This document shows, one piece after another, positions 62,586 to 64,000 of a DNA stretch of 64,000 nucleotides; within the stretch, counting starts at the first letter, position 1, and each line of letters begins with the position of its first letter. A model generated the notes under the pieces. It was not told where the DNA came from, searched no databases, and saw only the letters and a program-made list of their open reading frames with translations. Origin of the DNA: Aptenodytes patagonicus (lineage: Eukaryota > Chordata > Aves > Sphenisciformes > Spheniscidae); NCBI RefSeq assembly GCF_965638725.1, contig NC_134950.1:146683636-146747635 (forward strand), written 5' to 3'. Both the position numbers and the translations under genes were made by a program.

Positions 62586-64000
62586 AATATCAAGACAGGT
62601 AAAGTCTGTCATATTCTAGCAGTTACTGTTTTCCACAAAATTAATCAAAATAAACTGCATCTGTATGAGAATGTTTTATTAAAAATACATATCTTGTTTC
62701 ACATAAAAAGAACCAACACTGTAATTAAACACAATGTAAGAAGTTGGACAGGAATTACTTGAAAAAAATACAGATTCCCGTAATCCCAGAGCACCCAACC
62801 TTTGACTGCATGAGCCACAAATTAAAATCTTCCTGTGTTCAAGGCCCAGAGTGCCTGTCCTGTACACAGCAACGTGCCCAGGAAGGAGCAGCTGGTCAGA
62901 GGCAGGGGTGCTAACCGCTCCACAGCGGCTGTTCCCTGGCAGAGATACATGCAGGATACATGCGTTCTTCTCTCCAAATCCAGGGAGGCCTGTCACTCCC
63001 CGGCCCTGCCGCTGGGCACGATGGTAACCTTAGCAAGAGAAATGCTGGAGTGGCACTCGGCTCAAGTGTCACAGGTCAGCCACCTCTTTCTGTAAAGAAG
63101 GAGAAATACAGCACAGCACTTCCAGTTAATTTCACTTAGGATCCAGCAGAAACTCACATTAACAGCACTGTTGAAAGAAACCCAGCCGTGCTTTGGTGAT
63201 ACAACATGATGCAACAGTCTTTTTGATAAAGATGACCGTAACTGAAACCTACGCTGGAATCCACTAACTTTTGAATTCCCGCTTTTCGTAACTCAGACCC
63301 ACCTCAGACTTTTGGAAAGACACAATTTTCAAAGCAACAAGTTATCAGCTTAGGCAGCAGCAAATACTGATTGAAAGTTTAGTGCATAAAAATCAAAGTC
63401 AGAATACAAAAGAGCTGTCAGAGACATCTGCTATTTAAAGTGTACAGAACAAAACACTGGCTGCATTTACTCTCTACAGAAACATCAGTTTGCCAGGCTG
63501 CCTTTCTTGCTCTGGAGATACTGGAGATTCAGCTCCTTTTAAAGTCACCGAGAGATGTATTCATCATCCCTCCCAAATGATCAAAATGCTTTGTAAATTC
63601 AGGCTCAAAAAGCATACCAGACGCTGACTGTAAACCAACATTTACTGGCCAACTCATAACTTAAGCAAGGCACAAAGAAGAAAAGACACTGGGAGTGATG
63701 GGGAAGCAAGCTGATGTGAAATCACAAACCAGTTGTCCCTTTGCTTTGACCTGACAAAGGTATGTAAGGATATGGGCAGCTGAAACAGCAACAGTATCTA
63801 AGGTTGGACAACCAGAGTGACGGTAAAGCAAAGTTCAATTTTGAAGAAAAAAAAGCTGGCTTGCATGTCATTATACGTGTTCTAATCCCATACAAGTCAT
63901 GATCTCATTAAAAGAAAAAAAAAGATACTTCATCTAACATCATACCTTGTAAACCTAAGGGTATTAAATTCATGTAACTTTAGAGGCCTATCTCCTTAAA
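62586..64000. other. Intergenic DNA at the window end, nothing recognised
   Basis: A slightly GC-richer stretch at 62790-63080 has overlapping open frames of up to 105 codons on both strands. None resembles a known protein and no exon of the expected neighbour ITGB2 was found. Confidence 0.5.

Noticed and set aside
1-64000. CRISPR arrays, operons, tRNA or rRNA genes, or an undescribed multi-gene system
   Set aside because: None seen. The composition, introns and repeats are those of an ordinary bird chromosome region.

Overview
The window is vertebrate nuclear DNA, almost certainly from a bird. The evidence is CR1 LINE fragments with the typical avian 3' end, about 0.55-0.6 kb LTRs of the kind scattered through neoavian genomes, compact introns and a single CpG island. 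Nothing bacterial, plasmid-like or viral-coding is present. I see no operon, CRISPR array or undescribed system. The window holds one recognisable protein-coding gene, and the rest is intron, intergenic DNA and transposable-element debris.

The gene is on the minus strand: PTTG1IP (pituitary tumour-transforming gene 1 protein-interacting protein, PBF). I assembled it from seven exons with GT-AG junctions and consistent phases: 48925-48811, 42130-42078, 37643-37535, 33661-33553, 29981-29913, 23478-23432 and 16575-16526. The joined CDS is 552 nt and encodes 183 residues: a signal peptide, an eight-cysteine PSI-type ectodomain, one transmembrane helix, a cysteine cluster, a charged cytoplasmic helix and a C-terminal NPYSRFEN motif. 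The promoter lies in a CpG island at about 48.4-49.25 kb. The 3' UTR probably runs to about 14.9 kb and would include an antisense LTR.

Layout: 1-14.9 kb is gene-free and contains one old CR1 copy (9.5-10.4 kb). 14.9-49.1 kb is PTTG1IP. Intron 1 carries a 2.3 kb CR1 with endonuclease/RT remnants and an inverted two-part CR1. Introns 2 and 3 carry LTR pieces. 49.3-64 kb is gene-free upstream DNA with two closely similar solo LTRs in opposite orientation (50.56 and 62.03 kb).

In mammals PTTG1IP lies between SUMO3 and ITGB2. Neither is recognisable here, so the flanks are probably spacers. Most open reading frames over 60 codons in this window are chance or repeat-derived.
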